From NCBI GenBank assembly GCA_033239125.1, contig BSWB01000008.1, positions 6,044,001 to 6,108,000 of the forward strand: 64,000 nt of DNA, read 5' to 3'. Of this stretch, positions 55,741 to 64,000 are shown piece after piece; the stretch's first letter is position 1, and each line of letters opens with the position of its first letter. The position numbers were made by a program, and so were the translations under genes. A model generated the notes under the pieces. The model was given only the letters and a program-made list of their open reading frames with translations. It ran no database searches and was not told where the DNA came from. Origin of the DNA: Fagopyrum homotropicum. Lineage: Eukaryota > Streptophyta > Magnoliopsida > Caryophyllales > Polygonaceae.

Positions 55741-58700
55741 TTATTCGAGTGCGGTAGGCGCAAACTCCTCAGCTTGGAGTTCCGGCGTATACTTCTTGAG
55801 TCGTTGGCCGTTCACCTTAAAACTTCCACTCGCTTCACCCCATACTTCAACTGCACCATGGGGGAAAATACGCTTAATTAGAAAAGGTCCGGTCCAATGG
55901 GATTTAAGCTTACCTGGAAAGAGGCGAAGTCTTGAATTGAAGAGGAGAACTTGATCTCCTTCTTTGAAGTCCTTTGGAATGATATGCTTATCATGCCAAC
56001 GCTTTGCTCTTTCCTTGTAGATCTTAGCGTTTTCATAGGCGTTCAAGCGGAGTTCATCCAGCTTATTGATGTCTAGGAGACGCTTCTCTCCCGCTTCTTT
56101 CATGCCGAAATTCAGCCACTTGATAGCCCAAAACGCTTTGTGCTCCAACTCTACTGGCAAGTGACAAGAATTCCCATACACAAGGTTGTATGGTGTGGTT
56201 CCTATGGGAGTCTTGTATGCAGTCCGGTACGCCCATAATGCATCATCAAGCTTCAAGGACCAATCCTTCCTAGTCCTTGAAACCGTCTTCTCTAAGATTC
56301 CTTTGATCTCCCTATTTGAGATCTCAACTTGTCCACTTGTTTGTGGATGGTAAGGGGTAGCGATCTTGTGAGTAACCCCATACTTAGCTAGAAGAGCTTC
56401 AAAGCGGCAGGCTATGAAGTGAGAACCTCCATCACTAATGATCGTCCTTGGCGTCCCAAATTGCGGGAAAATGGTCTTGTTAAAGAACTTAACCACCACC
56501 ATGGCATCATTGGTGGGAGAGGCAATTGCTTCCACCCATCTAGAAACGTAGTCTACCGCTAATAGTATGTATTGGTTTCCACAAGAAGATGGGAATGGTC
56601 CCATAAAATCGACTCCCCAAACGTCGAAAATCTCCACCTCTTGGATGTTGTTGAGGGGCATCTCGTTCCTTCTAGAAATATTGCCTGTTCTTTGACAAGC
56701 ATCGCAGCAAGAAACAAAGGATTGCACATCTCTAAAAAAAGTAGGCCAAAAGAATCCAGATTGCAATACCTTTACGCTAGTCTTGTTCGAACTAGCGTGT
56801 CCTCCACAAGGTAGTGAATGACAATGACGGATGACACTTTGCATCTCATCCTCCGGCACACATCGCCGAATGATGCCATCCGGACCTCTCTTAAAGAGGA
56901 GAGGCTCGTTCCAATAGTATTCCCGGACGTCCTTGAAGAACTTCTTCCTTTGTGCGTAGGATAGTCCGGGTGGTATCTCCTGGCAAACCAAATAGTTAAC
57001 AAAATCAGCAAACCATGGTTCGTTACCTTTGGAGATCACGTTGATGCACTCCTCTATGATATGTAGGTGTTCGTCTGGAAAGGAGTCACCAATGGGTAGA
57101 TGGTCGTCCTCTAGATGTGTTAGACGACTCAAATGATCCGCAACAGAATTTTCTGAACCTTTCTTGTCGCGGATCTCAAGATCGAATTCTTGTAGGAGAA
57201 GAATCCATCTAATCAGCCTTGGTTTCGCATCTTTCTTCGCAAGGAGGTACCGGATCGCAGCATGATCCGTGTAGACAATCACCTTTGCACCTACAAGATA
57301 AGAGCGAAACTTGTCAATAGCATAGACAATGGCTAAAAACTCTTTCTCGGTAGTGGCGTAGTTGAGCTGCGCTTCATCTAGCGTCTTGCTAGCATAGTAT
57401 ATGGCATGGGTTCGCCCTTCCTTTCGTTGTCCAAGAACAGCTCCAATAGCTACGTCACTAGCGTCGCACATAATCTCAAAGGGTAGAGTCCAATCCGGAG
57501 GTTGGATAATAGGTGTTGAGATTAGAGCTTGCCGAATGGTGTTGAATGCATCTAAACATTCCGGCGAAAACTCAAAAACCGCATCCTTCATCAATAGATT
57601 AGTGAGAGGTTTTGATATCTTAGAAAAGTCCTTGATGAAACGTCTATAAAATCCAGCATGTCCTAGGAAACTTCTTATCCCTTTCACCGAAATTGAGGGA
57701 GGAAGTTTCTCTATGGTCTCTATCTTAGCTTTGTCTACTTCTATCCCTCTACTAGAGACTAAGTGACCTAATACGATTCCTTCCTTAACCATGAATTGAC
57801 ACTTCTCCCAATTAAGAACTAGATTAGTGTCTTCACACCTTTGCAAAACAAGAGAAAGGTTAGAAAGGCAATCGTTAAAAGAGGAACCGTATACGGAGAA
57901 GTCGTCCATGAAGACTTCCATGATTTCCTCTACGTATTCGGAGAAGATGGCCATCATGCACCGTTGGAAGGTGGCTGGGGCGTTGCAAAGCCCGAATGGC
58001 ATTCTCCTATAAGCAAACGTACCCCACGGGCACGTGAATGTGGTCTTCTCCTGATCGTCCGGATGTATCGGAATCTGAAAGAAACCACTATAGCCGTCAA
58101 GGTAGCAAAAATGTGAATGTTGCGCTAACCTTTCAAGCATTTGATCAATGAATGGCAATGGAAAATGATCCTTCCGTGTTGCATTGTTGAGCTTGCAGTA
58201 GTCTATGCACATCCGCCATCCAGTCACGGTTCGGGTAGGAATGAGTTCGTTGTTCTTGTTGGTGATGACCGTCATTCCTCCCTTCTTCGGAACTACTTGA
58301 ACTGGACTCACCCACTTACTATCGGAGATAGGATAGATGATACCTGCATCAAGAAGTTTAAGAATTTCCTTCTTGACAACCTCCTTCATGGTCGGATTCA
58401 ACCGCCTTTGAGGTTGTCTCGAAGTTCTAAAGTCTTCCTCCATTAGTATCTTATGCATGCATAGGGAGGGTTTAATTCCTACTAAGTCCTCGATAGTATA
58501 GCCTATAGCCTTCCTATGTTTCCTAAGGACAATCATGAGCTGTTCATGTTCATCTATGCTTAGATCGGAACTAACAATAACCGGGAAGGTAGAATTAGAT
58601 CCTAGAAAAGCGTACCTTAGATGAGTAGGAAGTGGTTTGAGTTCCATTGCTTTCGGAGCTTCCAACGATCCTTGAGAAGCATCCGATGTTTCCTTAGAAG

Positions 58701-61617
58701 TTTCTAAGGGTGATGAGTGTGTTGGAGAAGAATCAGAAGAAGTCGAAGAAATGTCTCGATCACTCTCTTCCACGGCCAAAATTACGGGTGGATCTTGTCC
58801 TCCACGGCCGTGGTTTAGGGCGTGGAAGGGAAATACGGTTGTCACATCTTCTCCACGGCCGTATAATCCCCTGGAATGAGGCATGATTTTGGTTGTGGAA
58901 TCCACGGTCGTGGAATACAGGGTATGACCGTGGATTCTGACATTCTCAGCCTCATCGTGGAGTTTCTCAAACTCCTCTTCATGCATCTCTTCTTGTGCTT
59001 CTAAGGCTTCAATTGCCTCATTGCACTCTTCGTCGTCCCCTACATTGGTTAGACTCATAGTGATAACTTTTTGTAAAGGATCGTTGAAGAGAATCGCACT
59101 TACCTCCTCTCTTGACAAACCTTCTTCGTCTTGGATATTGTAAATATCCTCATCAAAGATTGGCTCCTTCACTAGAGTGGAGAGAACGAACTCTACTTTC
59201 TCTTCTCCTATATCAAAAGCGAGTCTCCCATTCTTGCAATCGACTATGCAGCCGGAAGTTGCAAGAAACGGTCTTCCGAGTATGATCGGGACCGGACTAT
59301 CTGCAGGAATGTCAAGCACGACAAAATCAATGGGAACAAAGAGTTTACCTAGCTTGACCGGGACGTCTTCTACAATACCGACGGGGCGAGTGATGGATCG
59401 ATCCGCCATGTATAACGTCATCTTCACCGGTTTAGGGTCACCTAAACCGATCTTCCTACACAATGCAAGTGGTATGATGCTCACACTTGCTCCTAAGTCA
59501 CATAAAGCGTCATATGTGACATCTCCCACTCCAATGGGAATGCAAAATGACCCCAGATCCTTCAGCTTTGGGGGCATTTTCTCCTTCATGGTCTTGATGA
59601 GATCCGAAGAATCCGAACTCATCTTGACCTCACCGAAGTCTTCTAGCTTCCTCTTGTTAGAGAGAAGTTCCTTCAAGAACTTGCCATAAGCCGGCATACC
59701 TACAATAGCATCAATGAATGGTATGTTAATATGCAGCTTACTCGTGAGTTCTATGAACTTACCGAATTGTTTGTCTAGGCGCGCTCGCGCTCTAGATTGA
59801 GGGAATGGAAGGGGAGGTTTGTAAGCTGGATGAGGAACGTAGACGTCTTCCTTCTCCTTCCCCTTCTCCTTGCCCTTCTCTACGGGGACTTCAACGAACG
59901 TAGGCTGCGGATCGGTGGTTGTCACTCCGCTCCTAGTTGTAATTGCCATCACCCTTCCCTTAGGGTTGTCCTCCGTCTTTCCTGGAAGCTTCCCTTGATT
60001 TCTAGGAACTTCCTCCGCGTGGTTGAACATTTGGTTTTCTAAAACCTTTTGAGCTTTGTCAACCTTAGAAACTTGATCATCAACCTTGATGAGGCGGTTC
60101 TCCAACCCTTGAAGCTTTCCCAAAATCGTTTCCAATATGGGATCGGGCTTCTCCTTCCCCGAAGTGTTTCCTCCATTAGATGATTGCCCCTGGCTTTTCA
60201 AAGGAGTAGAGGAAGAGGAAGGTGGAGTTAGTGAATTTGATTTGGAAGGATAAGAGTTACCGGAATTTTGTTGATTGGAGCGCCAATTGTTGTTGTTTGA
60301 ACCCCTATTGTTGTTCCAATCGTTGTTCCGGTTGTTGTTGTTTCTATTCCAGTTGTTATTCCGGTTGTTGTTCCGGTTATTGTTGTTGCCGCCATTGTTG
60401 TTGCCCAAATAACCAACATCCTTCCCTTGTTGCTTTGGGAAGTTGGTCTTGATAGCCTCCTTCAACTCTTTGATCTCATTGTTGAGGGAGAAAATCCGAT
60501 TTTGAGCTTCATGTGTGAGCTTTGCTCCTTGCTCCACACGATTTCCCTCCACTTTCCGGTGGGAATACTTCTCTATGACTCTTGCTTGCTTCTCAATGAA
60601 GTCCCAAGCGTCATCTTCTCTCATGTCCATGAACGTTCCACATGAGAGGGATTGGAGGTTGAATTGCGTTCCCGCATCCAGCCCTTTGTAGTAAATCTCC
60701 AGCAAGGCAAGTTTGGATATGCCATGATGAGGGCAATCCAAGAGCAAATCCTGAAACCTTTCCCAAGATTGAAACAAACTTTCGTTAGGTCTCATGGAAA
60801 AAGCATTAATCTTACCTCTAAGTTCCGCCGTTTTGGATGGCGGAAAGAATTTGGTGAGGAACTCCGCAGAAAGGTCTTCCCACGTGTCTAGTTTCCCACT
60901 AGGAAGAGCTTGATACCAAGATAACGCTTTCCCCTTCAATGAGAAGAAGAAAGGCTTGAGCTTATAGCTGTTGGTAGTAGCGCCCTTCGGTCTCATTGTC
61001 TCCATCATACACTCAAAGTTCTGCAAGTGTTGATGTGGAGATTCAGCGCTTGTCCCGCCAAATTGGTTTTGGCGAACAAGAGTAATGACTTGAGGGTTGA
61101 AGCTAAACCCTTGCACATCTTCAGCATCGAAATTCACGCCCAAGCGGCGTGGTTGTTGTGTTGGATCCATCCGCTGGCCAAGAGTTCTTGGCTCATTATC
61201 TACACGTTCGATCCTCACATTCCTAGGCGGAATGCGGCGATTAGCAGCTCCTTGTGGATGGAAAGGATTTACATTGATTGTGGGATCAATCTCCTCTAGC
61301 GGTGGCATGGAAGAATCACTATCATCAGCGGATGAGTGACTTTTTCTTCTAGACCTTGATGCTTTCCTTGAGGATTTCTTGCTTCCCTTATTCTTAAGGT
61401 CGCTCATCTCTACCCTCATCTGGAAGATCATGTCTTGTAGATTGTTAACTTGAGATTGATGACGATCCATCTCATCTTGGCGGAAAGTCTCATTCCATTG
61501 GAGTTGAGCTTCCTTCTCTGCTAACTCCGCTTGAAGATCACGTTCGTGTCCTTCAGCCATCTTCTTTTCCTTGCGCTTTTGCCTTAAAGTTTTCTCTAGC
61601 TCTTGATCAAGAGGCAA
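55741..61617 (-). CDS. gag-pol polyprotein of element 3 (uninterrupted)
   Basis: One frame of 1958 codons; the likely native start is the ATG at 61560 (MAEGHERDLQAEL; residue 20), since the farther start is TTG. Numbering from 61617: N-terminal coiled coil ~25-80; Ser/Arg-rich ~79-105; gag core ~185-350 (FFPPSKTAELRGKI, LLDCPHHGISKLALLEIYYK); Asn-rich tail ~405-450 replacing a zinc knuckle; PPLPFPQSRARARL 601-614; protease catalytic Asp 707 (CDLGASVSIIP); variable linker ~890-985 containing the CCACGG words; RT ~1080-1290 with FMDD 1236-1239; RNase H ~1380-1500 (CDASD, TTEKE, YTDHA); integrase HHCC ~1598-1641 and DDE D1670, D1729, E1765; C-terminus LKSHWTGPFLIKR. No broken catalytic residue is seen. 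It assembles particles, copies the RNA and inserts cDNA in the nucleus. Confidence 0.96.
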   Translation of the reverse strand: MPLDQELEKTLRQKRKEKKMAEGHERDLQAELAEKEAQLQWNETFRQDEMDRHQSQVNNLQDMIFQMRVEMSDLKNKGSKKSSRKASRSRRKSHSSADDSDSSMPPLEEIDPTINVNPFHPQGAANRRIPPRNVRIERVDNEPRTLGQRMDPTQQPRRLGVNFDAEDVQGFSFNPQVITLVRQNQFGGTSAESPHQHLQNFECMMETMRPKGATTNSYKLKPFFFSLKGKALSWYQALPSGKLDTWEDLSAEFLTKFFPPSKTAELRGKINAFSMRPNESLFQSWERFQDLLLDCPHHGISKLALLEIYYKGLDAGTQFNLQSLSCGTFMDMREDDAWDFIEKQARVIEKYSHRKVEGNRVEQGAKLTHEAQNRIFSLNNEIKELKEAIKTNFPKQQGKDVGYLGNNNGGNNNNRNNNRNNNWNRNNNNRNNDWNNNRGSNNNNWRSNQQNSGNSYPSKSNSLTPPSSSSTPLKSQGQSSNGGNTSGKEKPDPILETILGKLQGLENRLIKVDDQVSKVDKAQKVLENQMFNHAEEVPRNQGKLPGKTEDNPKGRVMAITTRSGVTTTDPQPTFVEVPVEKGKEKGKEKEDVYVPHPAYKPPLPFPQSRARARLDKQFGKFIELTSKLHINIPFIDAIVGMPAYGKFLKELLSNKRKLEDFGEVKMSSDSSDLIKTMKEKMPPKLKDLGSFCIPIGVGDVTYDALCDLGASVSIIPLALCRKIGLGDPKPVKMTLYMADRSITRPVGIVEDVPVKLGKLFVPIDFVVLDIPADSPVPIILGRPFLATSGCIVDCKNGRLAFDIGEEKVEFVLSTLVKEPIFDEDIYNIQDEEGLSREEVSAILFNDPLQKVITMSLTNVGDDEECNEAIEALEAQEEMHEEEFEKLHDEAENVRIHGHTLYSTTVDSTTKIMPHSRGLYGRGEDVTTVFPFHALNHGRGGQDPPVILAVEESDRDISSTSSDSSPTHSSPLETSKETSDASQGSLEAPKAMELKPLPTHLRYAFLGSNSTFPVIVSSDLSIDEHEQLMIVLRKHRKAIGYTIEDLVGIKPSLCMHKILMEEDFRTSRQPQRRLNPTMKEVVKKEILKLLDAGIIYPISDSKWVSPVQVVPKKGGMTVITNKNNELIPTRTVTGWRMCIDYCKLNNATRKDHFPLPFIDQMLERLAQHSHFCYLDGYSGFFQIPIHPDDQEKTTFTCPWGTFAYRRMPFGLCNAPATFQRCMMAIFSEYVEEIMEVFMDDFSVYGSSFNDCLSNLSLVLQRCEDTNLVLNWEKCQFMVKEGIVLGHLVSSRGIEVDKAKIETIEKLPPSISVKGIRSFLGHAGFYRRFIKDFSKISKPLTNLLMKDAVFEFSPECLDAFNTIRQALISTPIIQPPDWTLPFEIMCDASDVAIGAVLGQRKEGRTHAIYYASKTLDEAQLNYATTEKEFLAIVYAIDKFRSYLVGAKVIVYTDHAAIRYLLAKKDAKPRLIRWILLLQEFDLEIRDKKGSENSVADHLSRLTHLEDDHLPIGDSFPDEHLHIIEECINVISKGNEPWFADFVNYLVCQEIPPGLSYAQRKKFFKDVREYYWNEPLLFKRGPDGIIRRCVPEDEMQSVIRHCHSLPCGGHASSNKTSVKVLQSGFFWPTFFRDVQSFVSCCDACQRTGNISRRNEMPLNNIQEVEIFDVWGVDFMGPFPSSCGNQYILLAVDYVSRWVEAIASPTNDAMVVVKFFNKTIFPQFGTPRTIISDGGSHFIACRFEALLAKYGVTHKIATPYHPQTSGQVEISNREIKGILEKTVSRTRKDWSLKLDDALWAYRTAYKTPIGTTPYNLVYGNSCHLPVELEHKAFWAIKWLNFGMKEAGEKRLLDINKLDELRLNAYENAKIYKERAKRWHDKHIIPKDFKEGDQVLLFNSRLRLFPGKLKSHWTGPFLIKRIFPHGAVEVWGEASGSFKVNGQRLKKYTPELQAEEFAPTALE

Positions 61618-61748
61618 GAGATCTTCGGTGTTCCTAGACCTGCGGATGCACTCAAAGTAATATCAAATAACGAGAGCAAGCTCTCAAGCTTGACAACCGG
61701 TTACCGAATTCGGCCGAAACCAAATCCCCGGCAACGGCGCCAAAAACT
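61618..61748 (-). other. Leader and tRNA-Asp primer-binding site of element 3 (61725-61742)
   Basis: tccccggcaacggcgcca is identical to the tRNA-Asp 3' end. The gag frame is open upstream (RRSRNTEDLLPLDQELEKTL), but the ATG present in elements 1 and 2 is ATC here. Confidence 0.92.
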
Positions 61749-63528
61749 TGTTCGCCCTTAGAGGTGTGTGCAAATAAGTTTTAAATTTATAAAACTAGAA
61801 TCAAGCAGCGAACCCGCAGTGTACGGATCGACGTAGTTAAGCAAGAATCCCAGAGTATCGAACACAGGGATTTGGGTGGGAACAAATTCAATTGCAGATT
61901 ATCAAGCGAGTAAATATGAGAGTTTTGCAAATATTGGGAAAACAACAACCCTAAAGATCCAAGTATCAAGCTGTGGCAATCGATTCAAGATATACTAATG
62001 ATACAAAGATAGAGTTGAGATATGCAAAGGTATGCTAATGTAAGGTAATCGTACGGTGAAGTTCCAAAAACCTTATATGACTCACCTACAAGATACTCCC
62101 TATACAGGTTGTTGAGGCTCAATATAGAAAGGTTCTAAAGGTGAGAATTAGTGTCAAATACCCATACTTGTAATCCAAGGATCAAGACTAACTTAGCCGA
62201 TTATGGTTATGACACTCACAATCGAGGTAGAGGTTGTTGAGGCTTCACTACCACCTAGAAAAGACAAGTCTAAACTAAATTAAAGCAAATCTTTAACTTT
62301 GGACTAAAGTAAAAGCAGGTTCGTAAACTTAAGGGAAATTACGGTTGGATCTTGAGACTCCACGGCCGTGGAACTCAAAAACAACCCGTAATTTAGGGTT
62401 CGTCGGCGATTCTCTCTAACTCTCAGGGTCTAATCTGTTTACGATCAATCTATCATCATCTAAGCCACAACTATCAACCCTTCACCTTAGAATTGTTAAG
62501 GATTTTTAGCCAATAACCGTCATGTTGATATCAATTCAAGGATTAAAAGATAGAAAGATGAAAACTTCCGAAAACTTTCAATAATCTTCAAACCAATCTC
62601 AAAGTCACAATCAAGAACAAATATTGTCAATGGATTCAGAATAAAGCAAACAATCACAATCTTAGGAAAGAAAGGAGAACGGGATGTCAATCCGTTTTCC
62701 AAATCAAACCTAAATAAGAAGAGAGATCTTCTTGCAACAATCTTCCCAAAGCTTCGATCTTCCGCCAATCCGGAGATCTCAACAGCAATTTCCACCAAAA
62801 GTGCGAGATTAGGGCAAGTCCTAGATGCGAACTTCGATCTCCAATGAGATGTCAATGATTCCAAGCAAGGGCTCCAACGGCGTTGAAATTCTCTAAGCGT
62901 AGATGAAGCGTGGATTGCCAAAATTCCCTAAGAGATGATTAAGCGATTATGACGGAATCTTGCTTCGTCCGTCTTTTTATAGGGCAAGATAAAATATCGG
63001 CCCGGCCCAATCTTCAAAAGATCGTGGCTTCAAAATGTGGCGAAAAAGATCGCCAAGATCACGGTCGTGGAAGATTCCACGACCGTAATTTAGAGCGTGG
63101 ATTATGTCACGGTTTGAACCATATGTTCCACGGCCGTAATAGTTACTGGAACGCATCACGCCTCTCTTTGCAGTGTTCCACGGCCGTGGAACTAAATGTG
63201 GTTTGTAGTACGGCCGTATTTTAGAGCGTGGTTCAGGGCAAGAACGTGATTCTTCCATAGCCTCGTGCATTCCTCAAGTTGAACTCCAATTTGCTCCTAA
63301 TAATGCCCTCAATCTATGGACATATTCAATCAACTCTTCTTTGCTCGATTCCGCTCGGAAATGACTCTCAATCACCTATATTTCAACATAAAGCTAGTGT
63401 AGATATCCATATCGATAATATAAGTAATACTAGCTCACATATGCAATGATGCTCAATCAAAGACTATCAATATGAATCAAACATACTTAGAAAACGTGCC
63501 TAAATTATCACAATATTTCATGCTAACA
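61749..63528 (-). repeat. 5' LTR of element 3
   Basis: 1780 bp, about 98.8% identical by eye to 50216-51985. It carries an extra 10 bp near 62568 (ttccgaaaac duplication). TATAAAAA at 62981-62974; word clusters at 62338-62395 and 63058-63245. Confidence 0.94.
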
Positions 63529-63533
63529 CCACA

Positions 63534-64000
63534 TAAAAGTAACGGACTCTTTCTTGAGTCTTTAACTTCCACACTTGCTGAAAAAGACCATCACTAACCC
63601 TTACTCTAGGTTGATCCCTCCTTAGCTCATGAAATGGTGAAGGGCCCCGTCTTATTATGAACCCATCTAACCGAGTTCGTCCTTATGACCTCATACAAGA
63701 GGCCCATAGTGATTCTATGAAAGCTAGAATTATCCAACCTGCACGATACACAATTCCAGTTCTAACCCCCTTCTTCCCTCCACATATCTCACACCTTTAG
63801 TTCAAGCTTCACGGGGGACAATGGTATGTGGTAGAGGTTCTTCAATGGCTCGTTCAGAACCCAAAAATCTCCAAAAGCTAGCATTTCTCCCATTCATAAC
63901 ACTTCACCCAAGGTTAGGTGCAATCGCCATGTTTTAACCCTTCACAATTCCTTCTCCACTTGTAAGAATTTCCTCCCCTATAGATTAGAAGACTCAAACA
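63534..64000 (-). pseudogene. Second LINE, upstream part, running off the right edge
   Basis: Read on the minus strand: GRNASFWRFLGSERAIEEPLP near 63880-63810, IIRRGPSPFHELRRDQPRV near 63660-63600, and DGLFQQVWKLKTQERVRYF near 63590-63535, all typical of the RT-to-zf-RVT region of plant LINEs. Frame changes between these blocks show decay. The reading continues into 50210-50060 once element 3 is removed. Confidence 0.75.

Larger units (their letters stand above)
50216..63528 (-). mobile_element. Athila-like element 3, structurally complete with open gag-pol and a second ORF
   Basis: 13.3 kb, TSD ccaca, LTRs 50216-51985 and 61749-63528 differing at about 22 sites plus a 10-bp indel, exact tRNA-Asp primer site, uninterrupted gag-pol, a 526-codon ORF between pol and the 3' LTR, hairpin and purine tract. 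Inserted in a LINE. It is the best candidate here for a recently active, self-sufficient copy; activity itself cannot be seen. Confidence 0.95.

Noticed and set aside
60228..60419. Thr/Ile-rich ORF on the minus strand
   Set aside because: Out-of-frame reading of the Asn-rich gag tail of element 3.

Overview
This is a plant nuclear window, almost certainly from a flowering plant. One ordinary intron-containing gene, a type 2C protein phosphatase, sits in a sea of nested LTR retrotransposons (Ty3/gypsy Athila-like and Tekay/Del-like) and L1-type LINE pieces. Nothing bacterial, organellar or CRISPR-like was seen. Primer-binding sites complementary to tRNA-Asp (Athila-like) and initiator tRNA-Met (Tekay-like), TG...CA LTR ends and 5-bp target duplications define most boundaries exactly.

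Layout. 1-3704: 5' half (gag, leader, LTR) of Athila-like element A, minus strand, inserted in the 3' region of a related element B, whose 3' LTR is 4274-6027. B lies inside a plus-strand Tekay-like element C. C supplies a broken pol at 6028-8318 (RT lost, with a foreign LTR fragment D at 6289-6870), the pol C-terminus at 39769-40125 and a 3' LTR at 40651-42596. Element C is split within its integrase by a 31-kb insertion, 8319-39768 (TSD ccatt): a minus-strand Tekay-like element N. Each LTR of N was later hit by a different Athila-like element: element 1 (10049-21416, minus, TSD ctcgg) and element 2 (28082-39303, plus, TSD cttac). 42761 to about 45470 is a decayed LINE. 46382-48517 is the PP2C gene in nine coding exons, one intron being GC-AG. 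49600-50215 plus 63534-64000 is a second LINE, split by element 3 (50216-63528, minus, TSD ccaca). Element 3 has an uninterrupted gag-pol reading frame and a second 526-codon ORF.

By eye, the LTR pairs of elements 1, 2 and 3 each differ at about 1% of sites, while those of N differ at about 3%. This agrees with the nesting order. Element 3 is the best candidate for an autonomous copy. Element 2 carries one nonsense codon and one 1-bp frameshift, and element 1 carries at least six lesions.

The most interesting material is non-coding. (i) The Athila-like elements share an LTR and internal scaffold into which a family-specific GC-rich palindromic word is set at matching places: just upstream of the LTR TATA box, in the transcribed leader and in an internal linker. 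The words are AATCGGCCGATT in element 1, CCACGGCCGTGG in 2 and 3, and CCTCGGTCGAGG in A and B. (ii) A perfect or near-perfect 8-bp hairpin with a GGGA loop lies just before the 3' LTR in all four visible copies and shows compensatory changes. (iii) A block of about 200 nt of 3' non-coding sequence is conserved among them. (iv) The word GAGACTTACCCGGTAA occurs four times per LTR in A, B, 1 and 2. These suggest an undescribed cis-acting system of self-recognition or RNA control in these elements; the function is inference.
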